Assembly: GCA_030568195.1 (NCBI GenBank)
Contig: JAJLTO010000001.1
Location: forward strand, 1,302,001-1,366,000
DNA: 64,000 bases
Reading direction: 5' to 3'
From: Dipodascopsis uninucleata var. uninucleata
Lineage: Eukaryota > Ascomycota > Lipomycetes > Lipomycetales > Lipomycetaceae
Shown in pieces: positions 34,149-47,093 of this stretch. The notes under the pieces were generated by a model. The model saw nothing but the letters and a program-made list of their open reading frames with translations. It did not search any database and was not told the origin of the DNA. The position numbers and the translations under genes are program-made. Position 1 is the stretch's first letter. Each line of letters opens with the position of its first letter.

Positions 34149-35169
34149 TGGAACCAAAACCTTCTCATAACTATAATCCTATCAATTACTTGATTGACTG
34201 ACAGTTTAAAGAATACTTACTAGAGGAATCAAGATCCATTGAGTTCATCCTTTCCGCTCTCACTCAAGTAGCAGCAACACTAGGTCAGTTTCTACTACCT
34301 ACGACAACGTGCGCAATCCCACGCCACAGTAAAATAATATTGTCGCAAATAAATGCTATTGCACGTACACCTATATCTGCAGTGATACTGTATACGTATA
34401 TAGCTTTTCTTAGCGTTCGGTCGAAATCGATAAAAACTGCAACCTCAAATCCCAGTTTACTGATCGTGGTGTAAGTCTAAAGTTGGCATAAGTTGCAATA
34501 TTCACACCTATTCATATATGCCTTAAGTGCAACTATATGTTCAGTTAATAATAACCCTTAACCACAATATCACGACGTCAGATATTTGCTTTTTCAAGTG
34601 TCAATAAAACAAAATAAGCTGTTTAATTCTGACGGTTTGTTTACCCCGGACAGATTGAATTGGAAAAAACCATAGAAGCAGAAACCAGAGAGATGAGAGC
34701 ATTACAGAGCCTCCATAGACATAATAGAGTAAAAAAGAGAATATTCAACGCTGACCATATTTGCTGCTGATTTAATATTTAATTTAAGTATAAATTGATA
34801 TCGCAATCATTTGTCCACTTCGCTCCTCGAAGTTTTCATCTCACTTTCTAGATGTGTGTTCAGCACACTTCTTTAACAGCTAGCTTGTCTAATACTGTAT
34901 TTAACAAAAGGCCATTAGCAGAATAATTACTCTTGAAAGAAGTTTACAGAAGGAGCGAATCGCTATAGGGAGCACTAACACATATTATATATAAAAGCTA
35001 CAGTGAGTCTAAGGCTGACAGCTGTCTCTTGATCTCATCAAGAGACAAAACGAACACTGACGAGACCTATATCCAGAAACAGCGTCGAGATTCCTCGCAA
35101 TATTTGTCGTTCATTGGCACTTGATTGGGTAGCTCATATCTTTGACTTACATGTACAAAGGCTGGGATT
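34149..35169. other. Divergent promoter region
   Basis: This separates the RRM gene (minus) from the membrane-anchored Ser-rich gene (plus). It is AT-rich with a short polypurine run around 34700. Nothing is recognised. Confidence 0.5.
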
Positions 35170-36988
35170 ATGTCATTAAATTCAATTCCAGGTAAACTAC
35201 TGAATCTTGTATTCGTAGTTTTAATTGTTATTATCACACGTCTCTTATTCATACTACATAATGTTTGTACTATTTTTTTGTTAACACCAATTGAGGTCAT
35301 TGTTGCCTGTCTGCGTCCATTTTGTCCGCCGTCAGTATTTCGTGACTGGGAAATTACGGGAAATGGAGAACATGAATCAGTTAGTCAAAGCAATTTCACA
35401 GGTACAGTCACTAGCGACGTAATTCATGATGAAAGTACAAAAGATCATTGTTTGTGTGCATCCTGTATGAGAGCGCGACTATATAAAGAGCATAGAAGTG
35501 TTTCTGAAAATATTATTGAAGGTATGTATGAATGATTTTATTTCCTTTTATATTATCTGCGCCGACTCTTTAGCTCAAGACAGCTAAACCGCCAACTTGG
35601 ACTTCTACTATATAGATGATAGTGAGAAATTTAGCAGATCTCAACTGCCTACTGGCGTAGAAATTTTAAGTCCGAATTCTCATGGCAATGAATTTTATCC
35701 AGGATCTGTGTCGTCGTCGTCGTCATCATCAACAGGTAACATTGGCAAAAAGTTTCGAAATTATATCAGAATCAACAGTGGTCATACGAAAACTCAAGAT
35801 CGACTTCGTCAGCTAGATTTTCGTCGTGGATTAACAAAACTACAGCAAAAGTCTGGTAGTATCACACCTGTATCTCCTAAAAATACGATCACTGCTGTTA
35901 CAAAACCGCATAGGCGTGCATTTTCTGTGCCGTTTGAAAGTCAAACACAACATCTGGTCGAGAATACAAATGAGGGTACTCACGAAGCTAATAGTCAGCG
36001 ACAACGAAAACAGCGACAAAACAAATCAGCACAGCAAAAGCATAGTCGCCATCATAAGACTTTTGGCAAAAAGGGTAATGCTAATGGATCTAACAAACGT
36101 AGCTTGAGTCCAATGATAGGAGATATTGCTAGAAGACCAATCAGCCCTGACAGCAATGGTGACGAATTATTTGTATCTCCAAGGGCATATAGAGCATTAT
36201 CTCCTACTAGTTCTGATATCACTGGTACCAGATTTACTAGACTTTTTCAGTTCCAAGGCTCCAAGGTTAAACTACTTGAGCGTCAGCAAATGCTATCGCC
36301 TTCTGATGGTGAAGACGCAGTTCCTGAACTAGCAATGGAAACGCATCGTCATCATCACACCACAAAGAGTCACCATATATCTACGTCTACCTTGAATTAT
36401 CAATTGAACGCCCTATTCCGTAACAATTCAAGTGAATCATTGGTTCCGAAGATTAATATACAATCTTCACCTGATATTACGTCAAATACAGATATGCCGG
36501 ACGCGAATAAAAGTACGCTTCGTTCAAATGGCAGTGGAGCAATGTTACCTACATCTTTCTCCGAGGTCACGCTAAATAAATTAAACAAGCTACAGGTGAC
36601 GAAATTCAAACCAGGTAGCTTGAGTGCTTCCGCATCGCCAGCTGGATCTTTGATGTCGTGCCCATCGCTTTCTGGACACGCCTCGGTCTCGCGTGAGGCA
36701 GACTCGTTGTTATTGTCACCAGCAGATGGTGATGCTGAGCCTGCCTCAGCTTCGAGTACGAAGCAAAGAAATGTACGCAACATCTTTCGTAAGAAGGCCA
36801 ATAGATCACCAAGGTCTAGCCCTCTACAGCAAAATAAGAGTATTCATAACCGATCTTTACTCGGCAATTCAAGCTCTCATACCACTAGAGACAATATCCA
36901 ACTTAAGAAAGCAGATTTCAGTGATACCTCAGACTCTCCACATTCCTTCAGAAACGATGCCAACATATCAGCAATATCCCGTACGTGA
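35170..36988 (+). CDS. Unknown N-terminally membrane-anchored, Ser/Pro-rich protein, two exons
   Basis: I do not recognise this protein. Exon 1 (35170-35521) and exon 2 (35616-36988) join through a GTATGT donor and a CTATATAG acceptor to give 574 residues in phase. Residues about 10-45 form one or two hydrophobic spans (LLNLVFVVLIVIITRLLFIL and IFLLTPIEVIVACL). Next come a CPPSVF motif and a CLCASCMRARLY Cys cluster. The remainder is low-complexity, basic and Ser-rich, with many SP sites (SLSPMIGD, PISPDS, FVSPRAY, LSPTSSD, MLSPSD, LLSPADG, RSPRSSP), so phosphorylation by proline-directed kinases is plausible. A membrane-anchored disordered scaffold is my best guess. Confidence 0.75.
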
Positions 36989-38067
36989 TATTTATAGATT
37001 TCCTGAGTCATTATGAAGTAATAGTCTGATATGATCGACAAGTATTTTTTATCCCTAGTCTTGTGTATGCCTGTTTAATTCATTCAGTTTTGATTTGTTA
37101 CATGAAATTTGATTGGCTCATTTTTACATGCTCTTCTACCATAAGCCATCTATTCTATGGTATTTCAGTTAATGAAATTATAATTTTGTACTTTTTTATC
37201 TTGCGTATTGCGCTGATTTTTTTGAATGTAATATGCTGTGATATATTAATATCTTATATTCCTTATTCCAATACTCACGTCTTCTATTCTCAACATTTTT
37301 TTTAACCTTTATAGCCTATGTCTCCGCAACTGTAGATTACCTTTTGAAATGCAAACTATTTATTGAACGTTATTGTACTCGCTACACACAAAATCATTCA
37401 TTAATGATAAACTAAAACAGACCTGTTAGATATGACTCGCAGTTAATTATGCAACTAAATGATTTATCGAACGTCTAATATCAAGAAAGTCATCAAAAAT
37501 CCTGGGAAATAAATACGCTGAACCACAGTATGAACTGGTCATAAGACGTCTTATTCATGACTTGATAAGTAATATTTGTAAAGCAATTAAGTGGATACAG
37601 ACGCTCTAATAGTTCCATTTTTAACTATTTCTCATCATATAATGAAAAGGTACTGTACTAAAAACAATATTAGAAACAATAATCGAATAAACAGATAGAT
37701 GAATATAACGAACAAGAACATTTAAAATACGGATATAACTTCAAAGATTCGATTAATACTAAATAAATAATATGGTAGTAAAAAACCACAGAAACATGAA
37801 AAAACAGGTATTCATGTCGGAAAGAAAAGACAAAAAAAGAAAAAGAATGTAAATTGGCAAATACTTAACAGATTTACCAATCTAATAGCTCAATATAATT
37901 CGTTAAAGCTTTTTTATATTCCCCATCCTACCCTAGTTTCAATATAATATGATCTCTCGCACATTTCTGTTTGATTTGATCGGGTTTTCTTAAAAATTTT
38001 TATTCATCTCTTCAATGTATTCTCTTCTTTTTTATGGCCAAACTGATGCAAACAAATTTTTTCTAGT
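36989..38067. other. Convergent AT-rich intergenic region
   Basis: 3' regions of the membrane-anchored gene and eIF4G. All frames are short and I see no other feature. Confidence 0.55.
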
Positions 38068-41000
38068 CTATCTCATACGCATGCTCGATTGTCGTGTCTT
38101 ACTCAGCTCCTTGATAGCCTGTTCCTTGAGAGCAGCTTCGTGAATCTCAGAGAGAGTCTTTGGACCTTTGTCAGCATTCTTCTCCTTCCAATTGGCCCTT
38201 CTAAGATCAAACACGTCCATGATCATAAACTTAATTCTGCTGCTAAGTTTTGGCTGATCTGGTTCAGGCTTGCGATCCATGATGTCCTTAAGTCTCTGCA
38301 TATACACCTCAACATGTTGCTGATGCGAGCTATCTAATTTAGCACCTATGGTACGCAACAACCCGCATAGAGACTCTAGCTCTTCCTCACTAGACTTATC
38401 ACCAATCAAGCTCTGAACACAATGGTGCATAATCTTATCAGAAAGCATGTTAAGCATGTAAAGCTCACCAATGAATCTAACAAGTCCGAGACCACGTCGC
38501 TTAATAGTAGCTACCTTATAATACTCGTCATTAAGAGCTCCAACTTCACTAGGTCCACCCTCTCCAGTAGCCTTCCATCCCTTCTCAAACTGTTCTTGAC
38601 ATTTACTGAGCAAATACTTTCGAAACAATGCTCCGCCTCGAACTGGTTCACCATTCTTGTCAAACACGCCCTCTTCGGTTATCTCTGGACCTAGACTCTC
38701 TTGAACCTTCTTACAGAACCGAGCATACATATTAGACCAATGAGCCTCATCAGTAGCCTTCTCAAAAGTAAGGGCAATTACTTGTCGCAAAGTACGGCCG
38801 TCCTTTTCCCATTTAGACTGAGCGACAATCTCCAAGATTTGATCAGAGATCTTGTCGAACTTCTCGAGCGTCATCTTATTCAACAGAGCATTTACCTTGC
38901 GCTGAACGACATCGGGTGGATATATAATAGATCCATCTGGTGCCTTCTCCTCTTCCGTTGATGCGCGCTTTCGTGGTTGCCATCTGTTGGCCGAAACGAC
39001 CAATGGTTCAATTTTTTCATCAGTAGGAGTAGACATGCCAGAATCGAAAACACCACCAAGATCTCTGTTACCATTTGATCTGTCGTTTCCAGGTCGCTTG
39101 TTCCTCATGGTATTACCCTGTCTTCTCATGGAACCAGAAGGCATACTAGAGATAATATTGGAAATATTAGCCTGCCCCATCTTACCGAATGACGGGGTAC
39201 GAGAGAGAGGAGCACCAAGTGGATTAGACATATCGATCTGGCCATGATGAGAGCGGTTGCTATAAGCAAATCGCTGTTCAGAAGACAAAAGGGAAGCATT
39301 AGTACCAAGCTGTCCCATTTGACCCATAGCACCAAATGGCATACTTCCAGTGGAAGAAGCACTTCGGGAACCCTGACGACCAGCGCCACTATTACTTCGT
39401 CCACCAGACGAAGGCCTCTTGTTTGTTTCATCAAGATCACCAATAGTACTCTTCACTCTACTATCCCAATCTTCAGTAGGTTTGCCAATGACAACAGCTC
39501 TGAAATGCAATAAGAATTCTGCATCATACTTCAACTTGCCTGACACAGGTGGCTTAACGCCTTCGGGATATTTTATGGTAGAAAAATCCTCAGCGAACTC
39601 AGCATTCTTTAAAGACTTGGCCATAGCCAAATCAGACACGCTTGAATCCTCACCGATGGTCTTCAACTTCCTGTCGCTCTGCTTTGGCAACGGCGCAGGA
39701 GCCTGAGGAGAATCCAAAGAATCTGGAGTAGCAGGACTGTCAGTACTCAAAGGAGTCTCATCATCAAGGTCTCTTGAGATCTCTTCTTCTCTCGAAGGAA
39801 TAGATATAGTAGCAGAAATGTCCTCCTTAGCCTTGGCTTCTTCTGCAGCAGCAGCAGCAGCAGCAGCAGCAGCACGTTCTTCTTCCTCTTTCTTGAGGCG
39901 CTCTGCTTCTTTCTTGAGATTCTCTTCCTCTTCCTTTTTGATACGTTCCATTTCATCCTTCTTGATGCGGTCCTCTTCCTGCTTTTTAAGAAGCTCTTCC
40001 TCTTCTTTCCTCTTGATGCGTTCTTCTTCTTCCTTCTTGATACGCTCTTCTTCTTCCTTCTTAATACGCTCTTCTTCCATTTTAACACGCTCCTCTTCTT
40101 TGAGACGATCCTCTTCTTCTTTCTTGAGACGATCCTCTTCCTCCTTTTTAAGACGCTCATCCTCTTCTCTCTTGAGACGTTCCTGCTCTTTGCTCTCGTT
40201 AATCTTTTGCAAGACTTCGGACTTCGCCTTCTCGCATCGCTCGCGCTTCTCGTCTTCTGACAAAATAGTAGGAGTAGCGTTACGCACATGCTCTGGAGTT
40301 GGACTAGCACTTGAAAGAGGAGTTTTTGTACGCTCAGGAACAGGTGCAGGCTTTGGAGATGCGGAAGGGGACACAGCAGGCTTGAAATTCACTTCAGTAA
40401 GTGTCTTTGGATCAACAATCCTAATCGCCTTACTCTTAACCGATGGAGTGGAGGTTGTCTGGTGCTGAGGCTGTGGCGAGGCGGTAGCGGATGACAGTCT
40501 TGGGCTCTGTTCAGCTGTTGCAGGTGACCTACTGGATTGAGGAAAAAATGGCTGAGCTTGAGGAGTAGGAAACTGGTTAGGCTGTTGAAAACGTTGAGTA
40601 GGAGCGGTAGCACTTGGAATGTTTTGTATTCCACCCCCATATATTAGTGGAGCAGGGGGGTTTCCATAATAATAATCACCCGGGCCATACTATAACAGAT
40701 GTTATTAGAAAAGTAAAAAATTAACGATAGAAAAGATATGTTTCTTTCTTATCAAAAAAAAGTTCTCGTATACAAAGACGAGCCAATAAAATAACTTACG
40801 ATGTACTGTTGAGGCATCACGATCTGCTGTTGTGAAGGATAATACTGGAGGGCAGGGTTCATAGGCGAGGCCGCCAAGGCCATCTGCGCTTGTTGCATCT
40901 GAGGAGTCACACTAGGCGACTGCTGAGAGTACGTTCGGTTGTTTGGTCTTCCATTATGCTTATGAGATGGCGAATACGCTCCGTGCTGCTGTGGTTGAAA

Positions 41001-43229
41001 CGAGTTGTTCGGACCTCGCCCATTTGGAGCACCTCGTGGCTGACCTCCCTGAAAATTATAACCACCGTAACTGGTCGTATACTGTTGACCGGGACTGAAA
41101 GCTTGTAGTTGCGGTCGCGGAGACGGAGGGATTTGACGATGAGACGCTGGATCCGAAATCGTTGTTGATGTGTTTGCTGGCTGTGCTGTATCGGTTCTCA
41201 TGTGATTATTGCCAGAAGGATTGCCAACCGATGATGATGGCTGCAACGATATCTAATTTAAAATTTCCGCAAAGCGATGAATTCGTTAGGGATTCTGAAA
41301 AAAAACAGCGATAAGAAAATAGGAAAAAATTTAAAACGACAGTCCCTTAACAATTTTTTTCCAAAATATTCAAGGGTATCCCAATTTTTTCTTTTTCCTT
41401 TCCTTTTTCTTCTTATTCTTCTCAAAAAAAGAATATAATATTAAAATTATAAATAATAAATTTTAAAGAGAAGATATATTCTTCTCCAATAAATAATTTG
41501 GAGATTATATCGAAAAGAAAAAAAAGAGAAGGAAAAAAGAAAAAGAGAAAAACAAAAAAAATTCGTGAAGGGTGTGAGCATAACGTTGCAGTGAAGCGAT
41601 GCGATTGACGATGAGATGACATAAGTCCATATAATTGGTCCATTTAAGCCAGAAGTCCACAATACCTTCATATCAACCTCCGCCACCTAATAATAACCGT
41701 ACAATCTTGATTAGGCACAATCCACTATTCTCTTAATTCCTTATTCCGCTTTCAAAGACGATTTCGTACCTGAAGAAGGCCGAAATCTCACAAAAGTGAA
41801 AAAAATACAAAAGACATCACAAAATTATATAAATGAGTCTACGAATAGAAAGCGTGAATATAAGAATATGCGGCATGCCTGAAACGCGAGTCCTAGAGTT
41901 ATATGAATCAAGAACAATGAAGCGATATACTCCTGCAGGAAGCGCATAACAGACGTGACAGTAGAGAACATTTGACTAGTGATGAAAACAATAATCATGA
42001 CAGTAATAACAATAATAATAAGACGAATTATGCTATTGTGTTATCAGTGCATTATAAGTAATAAATTGATTATCCGTCAACAGGGTAGTATGAAGTAGCT
42101 TAAAAAATATCAAAGAATAGCATATTTGCATCAATCGTAAAATCAATAATATAAACCTGAAAGAACCAATTATATGGAACTTGAGCTGCCATGGACACAT
42201 CGAAAAACACAATTGAGTACTCCGAGAACTTCGAACCGTAAGCAGTACATAGAGAATATCTTAGCATGCTAACGAATGAAATATATTGAAGTTCCAAGAT
42301 AGTTTGATATGTACTTTCTTAGAACTCATCGAATTACGATAACACTTTCTGAAGTGTGGGAAGAAGCCAATATTTTGTAGAATACTCAGAGCCCTGAAGA
42401 AAAATATAGAACGACAAAAGAAAAAAGGGAATCAGGGATATCACAAAGAGTCCAAACTGTACCGACAAAGACTCCATAAACGTAAAACTGTCTTAAAAAC
42501 ATCTGATTTGGATTTGCTTACCTCTATGTTGTCAGAAGACACTTCATTTTTTCTGATTGATCCAAACTGTAGCACTGTAGACGAAGGCGCCTGGAATTGA
42601 GGTACGCCTCCACTCAACATCGCTGGCGCAATAATCGGAGATGCAGAATTTGAAGAAGAGCCATTTGTAATTAGCGTAGATGGATTAGATGCAGCACTAT
42701 TCTGCATGGCACTAGTACTGCCCGCCGGTGCAGGAGACGTGGCGGAGGCTTCTGCATTAATTGTGCCAAATCTGATGCTATTAGCAATTCCACTAACAGA
42801 GGTCGATCTAGGTTGATTCGGCATAGAGAGGCCACCATTCACTGTCCAGGCTCTCTGATTTGATGACATGTTAAATTGCCTGTTGCCACTATTTTGCCGT
42901 TTCCAATTCTTATTATATACTTGTGTTTGAGCATGAGCACCATGACCACTGCCACTGTTATTGCTATGTGTGTGACTGTTAAGAGCCGATGCCTTCGATA
43001 AGTTCTGATCGTGCTGTGTGCTAGTGCTTACAGCCGAAACAGAAGGGGACTGTGAGGATGGCAATGCTACCACTGATGGTAATGCAATTGACCCGTTCCT
43101 AACGGGTACGACTGGATTTCCTGACACGATTGCTACTGCAGGAGGAACAGCGACAGTTAAAACAGCTCTACTTATCTGGCTGTTTACTGAGCTGTTAGAT
43201 ATGTCACTGGCTTGTTGTTTTACAGACAC
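38068..43229 (-). CDS. TIF4631: Translation initiation factor eIF4G, at least three exons, start unresolved
   Basis: This is the scaffold of the cap-binding complex eIF4F, bridging eIF4E, eIF4A and the ribosome. Coding blocks are 43229-42522, 41252-40800 and 40689-38068, all phase 0, giving about 1,260 residues. The N-terminus is Ser/Asn/Pro/Gln-rich (RFGTINAE, LQFGSIRKNE). A charged Lys/Glu repeat region at 40190-39885 and ten Ala encoded at 39874-39845 follow. The eIF4E-binding motif YDAEFLL (YxxxxL-phi) is at 39528. The MIF4G domain runs from about 38903 (QRKVNALLNKMTLEKFDKIS) to near the end. The intron between the first two blocks is 1,269 nt, by far the longest here. The first block opens at GTG right after an in-frame TAA; the first in-frame ATG is 120 codons in, at 42869. 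Either a distant 5' exon exists or a non-AUG start is used. Confidence 0.92.
39845..39874. repeat. (GCA)10 trinucleotide repeat in the eIF4G coding sequence
   Basis: Ten perfect GCA units on the plus strand encode ten Ala on the minus strand. Purity suggests a young, length-variable tract. Confidence 0.97.
41253..42521 (-). other. Long (1,269-nt) intron of eIF4G
   Basis: It is bounded by a GTAAGC donor and a TTAAATTAG acceptor, between two phase-0 coding blocks. It is AT-rich, with a purine-rich stretch near 41510-41560 on the plus strand. I see no nested gene or RNA in it. Confidence 0.7.
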
Positions 43230-44496
43230 GCCAGTTTATAATATTCTCTCAGTTCTCTATCGAGATATCTTACTGGTATCGAGTTAATCGTTGACAGTAC
43301 CACTTTCTCTCGTCTATAATACAAGACCGTGATCAGTTTCTGTTTTGCGTGCCAGAGGTCTCTCTCTATTCGGACCAATTTTTTACAGAATATTTGCGAT
43401 GTATGTACACTCTGTATGTCCGTGTGTATGGAATACCTCTATTCAGCTATATAAATTATAAATGCTATACCTATCACGTTCTGAGTGTAATATACTAGGA
43501 AATATATGAAAAGCGTAGTAGAAAAGAAAAAGATAGCTTGAAATTCTTGAGCTGGCCCGTAATATTGCTTATAATTTTTTAGTATGTATAAACTACACTA
43601 TTTTTTTTTGGCTTGGTCAGAAAATCTTTACTTGCCAGTATAGATGGGTTTATAATACTTTCTTAGTAAAATAATATGAACGAAAAATTTCAAACTTCTT
43701 ATATTGGAGTATAAAATACGGATTAGTGGACAAATATAGTATGTTATGTAATACAATACGCCTGATAATCAGTTCCAAATTAACTAATCAATCACTCATC
43801 AATCTCTTTGGTAACGTCATGATGAGGACTACTGTCATCCTCGACAAAACAAATTCTCAACTCTATCTCAAGGTCCTGTGTTTCTCACTTTAAGAAAGAG
43901 ATATTTTGTTTCTTCTCTAGTTGGCATCAATAAGAAGGCAATAAAGAGTTTACAGTCACGCTCTGGTAAATAACTAGACTAATCTTTGCGAGACACCATG
44001 TGATACTATCAGACATAAAAACTCTGCACAGCTTGTAGACCAAGAGTCATTCAGTATTGAAATTTAATAATAACAAGATGTAACTATACATTGAAAAAAG
44101 GGTAAATTCAACATATCATTATTATTAAGAACTTATAAAGCAGCAGTAAAGAGTAACTTATTAAAACTATTAGAGATACCAAACCAAAACTACTCGTACA
44201 CCAATCCATAAAACAAGTTATCTGTAAAACAATAACACAGTCTAGATCATATCATGATAAAATACGGACGATTAAAAAGGAAAAAGAACAGCACATAAGT
44301 TGATAATAGAGCACAAATTAAACAATAATAATAAACCCGTTCAAATGCAGAAGGCAATAAACATGAGAAATATGAAAGGTTAAGATGATGACAAAATAAA
44401 CAGTGCCAGTAGGTTGTCATGAAGTCACGAATACGTCACAGTAAAAAAATGATAGAGATCATAAAACAATATGATTGCTGATGTATCATATAAAGT
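43230..44496. other. eIF4G leader region and GPHR 3' region
   Basis: On the minus strand no ATG occurs in any frame between 43229 and about 43797, so the eIF4G leader appears AUG-free for more than 500 bases. A splice-donor-like CAGTAAGA at about 43276 could end a 5' untranslated exon. No other gene is visible. Confidence 0.55.
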
Positions 44497-46260
44497 TTAA
44501 GCCCGCTTTCCGCCTTCCAACCGGTCTTCTTCTACTATATCTTCTCTCAGAAATTTACGTACAATCCACAATCCAAGTGCAGTTGCACCAGCAGCACAAA
44601 TAAATAGAGCATCAAACCAACGATCAACAAATGCAGTGTCCAAAGGAGCACCGAGAGCAGCAGACACAGCTGAAGACATATCCTTAGGGAGACTGCTTCG
44701 TAACATCAGAGATGTAGAAACAGCATAAGTACCCATAACATACGCTACTAGTAACGCTAGATTAGCTCGTTCCAATGCCCGAGGAACGGCCTTGGAAATC
44801 ATGTTGAAGGTAGAAAGCACGCTAGAAATACTACCGGTGAAAATAAGACCAGAAAACAAAAACCCAATTTGTCGGGCCCACGCCTGTCGGTCCAAGTCAG
44901 AATCCCAGTATTGAGCCAAAAGAGCTAGCACATGAGTGATAGGATCAGACTGAGAGAATGAGGTTCGTTGAGACCTGAAAGGATTTCTCGATATAAGAGT
45001 TGCAACAATTCGGTAAACACAGTAAATCGCAAACAGAAAGTAAAGAGAGCGATATATCTTTCCTAAGAGAGTCTGTGCCTGCTGTTGTTCATTGTAACGC
45101 TTGGTCAACTCACGCAAATCACTGTGCAAAGACCGCTTCATAGCATAAAGACCTTCCAGCTCCAATCGCGAAGATGAAAACTCCTGTTCATCAGAATCTC
45201 CTCGGAAAGAAGAAACCATTTTAGCCATAAGATTCGTCGAAGATGTCTTTTGCTTATCCAAAATACGTTGCTGTAGCGTTCGAAGAGAAGCTTCTTTGAA
45301 TTGAATGAGCTCTTCTGTTGTCTCAATCCCAGTCTTAATCCTAGCGATATCCATATCCGAAATCTGAGGCGGTCTGGCGGTGAAGGAAGAATAAGGAGCA
45401 CTGACAGCACCAAATCCTGATAAAATCGCCATGGTAGAGACGCCGATGAGTCCAACTCTTGCCAGACATTCTTCATTAAATGACAAAGCTTTAAAAATAA
45501 TTAATTAATACGAATAGTACAATGTTTGTGAAGTCAGGGAAACTTACTATACTTCCAAAATGAGCCTTCTATGTGTTTAGGCAGCGGTAGATAATCTCCG
45601 ATGCGATAGAAGACGTAAAGCCATATCGCGAAGACAAAGGCAGTGGAAATATGAATGAATCTTTTTATCACACCTAAAGTTTTGATACTTGTTAGTTCCG
45701 GATACACAGGAAAGCCTCATGCAGATAACGAACATGACAGCCATCAAAAACCTTTGGGAGCGATATGAAGAAAAAAGAATATCCAATTACTCACCAGTAG
45801 AATCAGAAAACCAGTGATAGATTAATAGTACTGGTATAATCACAATTAATGATATTAACAAAATGGTAGTTGCAATCTTCCATGCTATTAAACGCGGCCT
45901 ACAATAAGTTTACCACAAATTAATATCTTGAAGCACCCAGCCATCATTATTACAACAATAAGCATCATTAATAGAACGCCAGTCGTCAATTATTATCTTT
46001 CAAACTCACCCTGGCGACACCCAGTCGCTAATTTCACACAGCACTAGCTCTGCAATAACACCTGCCGTCGCTAAACACAGATCAAATGCTATGCGAATGA
46101 GAACGCTAGCCGAAGATGCTGAGCAAAAGAAAGGAAACGTTCGATGTGCTAAGACATTAAAAAGGACAAAAGAAACCAGAAAAGGCGAGTCACATAAGAT
46201 AGTTGCAACGAAAGAAGAAGAAGGTACTTCCTGCGATTCAAGAGCCTTATTAAAGATCAT
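44497..46260 (-). CDS. Golgi pH regulator / GPR89 (GPHR) family channel, four exons
   Basis: GPHR proteins are polytopic anion channels of the Golgi/ER that set Golgi acidity; plant members are called GTG. Exons are 46260-46010, 45898-45795, 45673-45548 and 45488-44497. All phases match, giving 490 residues. At least eight hydrophobic spans are visible. Family blocks are RVGLIGVSTMAILSGFGAV followed by SAPYS, then a central coiled coil with ELTKRYNEQQQAQTLLGK, YFLFAIYCVYRI, SQSDPITHVLAL, and near the end LRSSLPKDM and DRWFDALFI. The last exon's order (GFGAV, helical hairpin, IYCVYRI, DPIT) follows human GPR89. An upstream acceptor-like CTTTCAG at 46291-46293 leaves open a further 5' exon, but the ATG at 46260 gives a complete family N-terminus. 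Confidence 0.92.
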
Positions 46261-47093
46261 AGTTGGGGCAGAAGTGATGAGAGTAGCAACCTGAAAGAGC
46301 AGTTGAGTAGTTGGCGTCCCTCCAGCGAGAAAAAAATTCCGGAAAGATAACTAGATTTTCTCTATATTAAGCGATTGCTGCTATTCTATATATAAACAAC
46401 TAAAATACCAAGGTATCTGTTTGTAATATGCAAAGAGAATCGGGGTAGTATAATGACAAAAAAAGGAGGTAGAAAAAAGATCTATATTATTAGCAAGGTT
46501 CTGCAACAGTAGTGGTCTCGCGAGAAAACCTGCTGAGAAAGACTAGAATGGAAGTCTTCTAGGAAGTGCTGCACCAGGCCACCTAAGTAAACTCTTCTAG
46601 TCCTAAACCCAACTGTAAGGGAAATCGAATCGACCGCTCTTGTCCCAATGTATGTGGATGTTGTCGCAGTAACTCCCGACATTAAACGTCGCATCGTGTA
46701 TGCACTTATTTCATACGTAATCAAGGGTATAGTGTCGTGGATTTTTAAGCCGCACTCAAAAGGAATCTGGGCCTGGCCGCCCGACTGTCGAAGTTAATGT
46801 CGAGTCCGACAAACAAATCACTTTAGTTGCGAGCTAACAACCTATGTCAGCGCAGATAGCAGTTTAGATTTCGCAATGCTGTATATCTATATGTGCTGAA
46901 TAGAAGCAGAAGTAGATAATTGATAGTTGTTTCGAATTTAGATAATACTACTGCTGTCAGACAGCAGGATCCTGACTTCCATTACGAAGCAGTTTCTATC
47001 GTGGCCATCTAATGGCAGTGATTCTGACGTGGATCTGGACTGCAGAGACCTTAAATTGCTAGAGAATGCCGAGAAGACAAATAGATAAGCTCG
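46261..47093. other. Divergent promoter region between GPHR and SLX1
   Basis: No gene is seen. A minus-strand frame at 46482-46724 has no family resemblance. No repeat or RNA is recognised. Confidence 0.5.

Noticed and set aside
39818-40468. 216-codon plus-strand frame rich in Ser and Ala opposite eIF4G
   Set aside because: It is the reverse reading of the Lys/Glu and poly-Ala repeats of eIF4G; repeat DNA leaves several frames open.
46482-46724. 80-codon minus-strand frame upstream of GPHR as a possible extra first exon
   Set aside because: No resemblance to GPHR N-termini and no donor in matching phase; the gene is complete from 46260.
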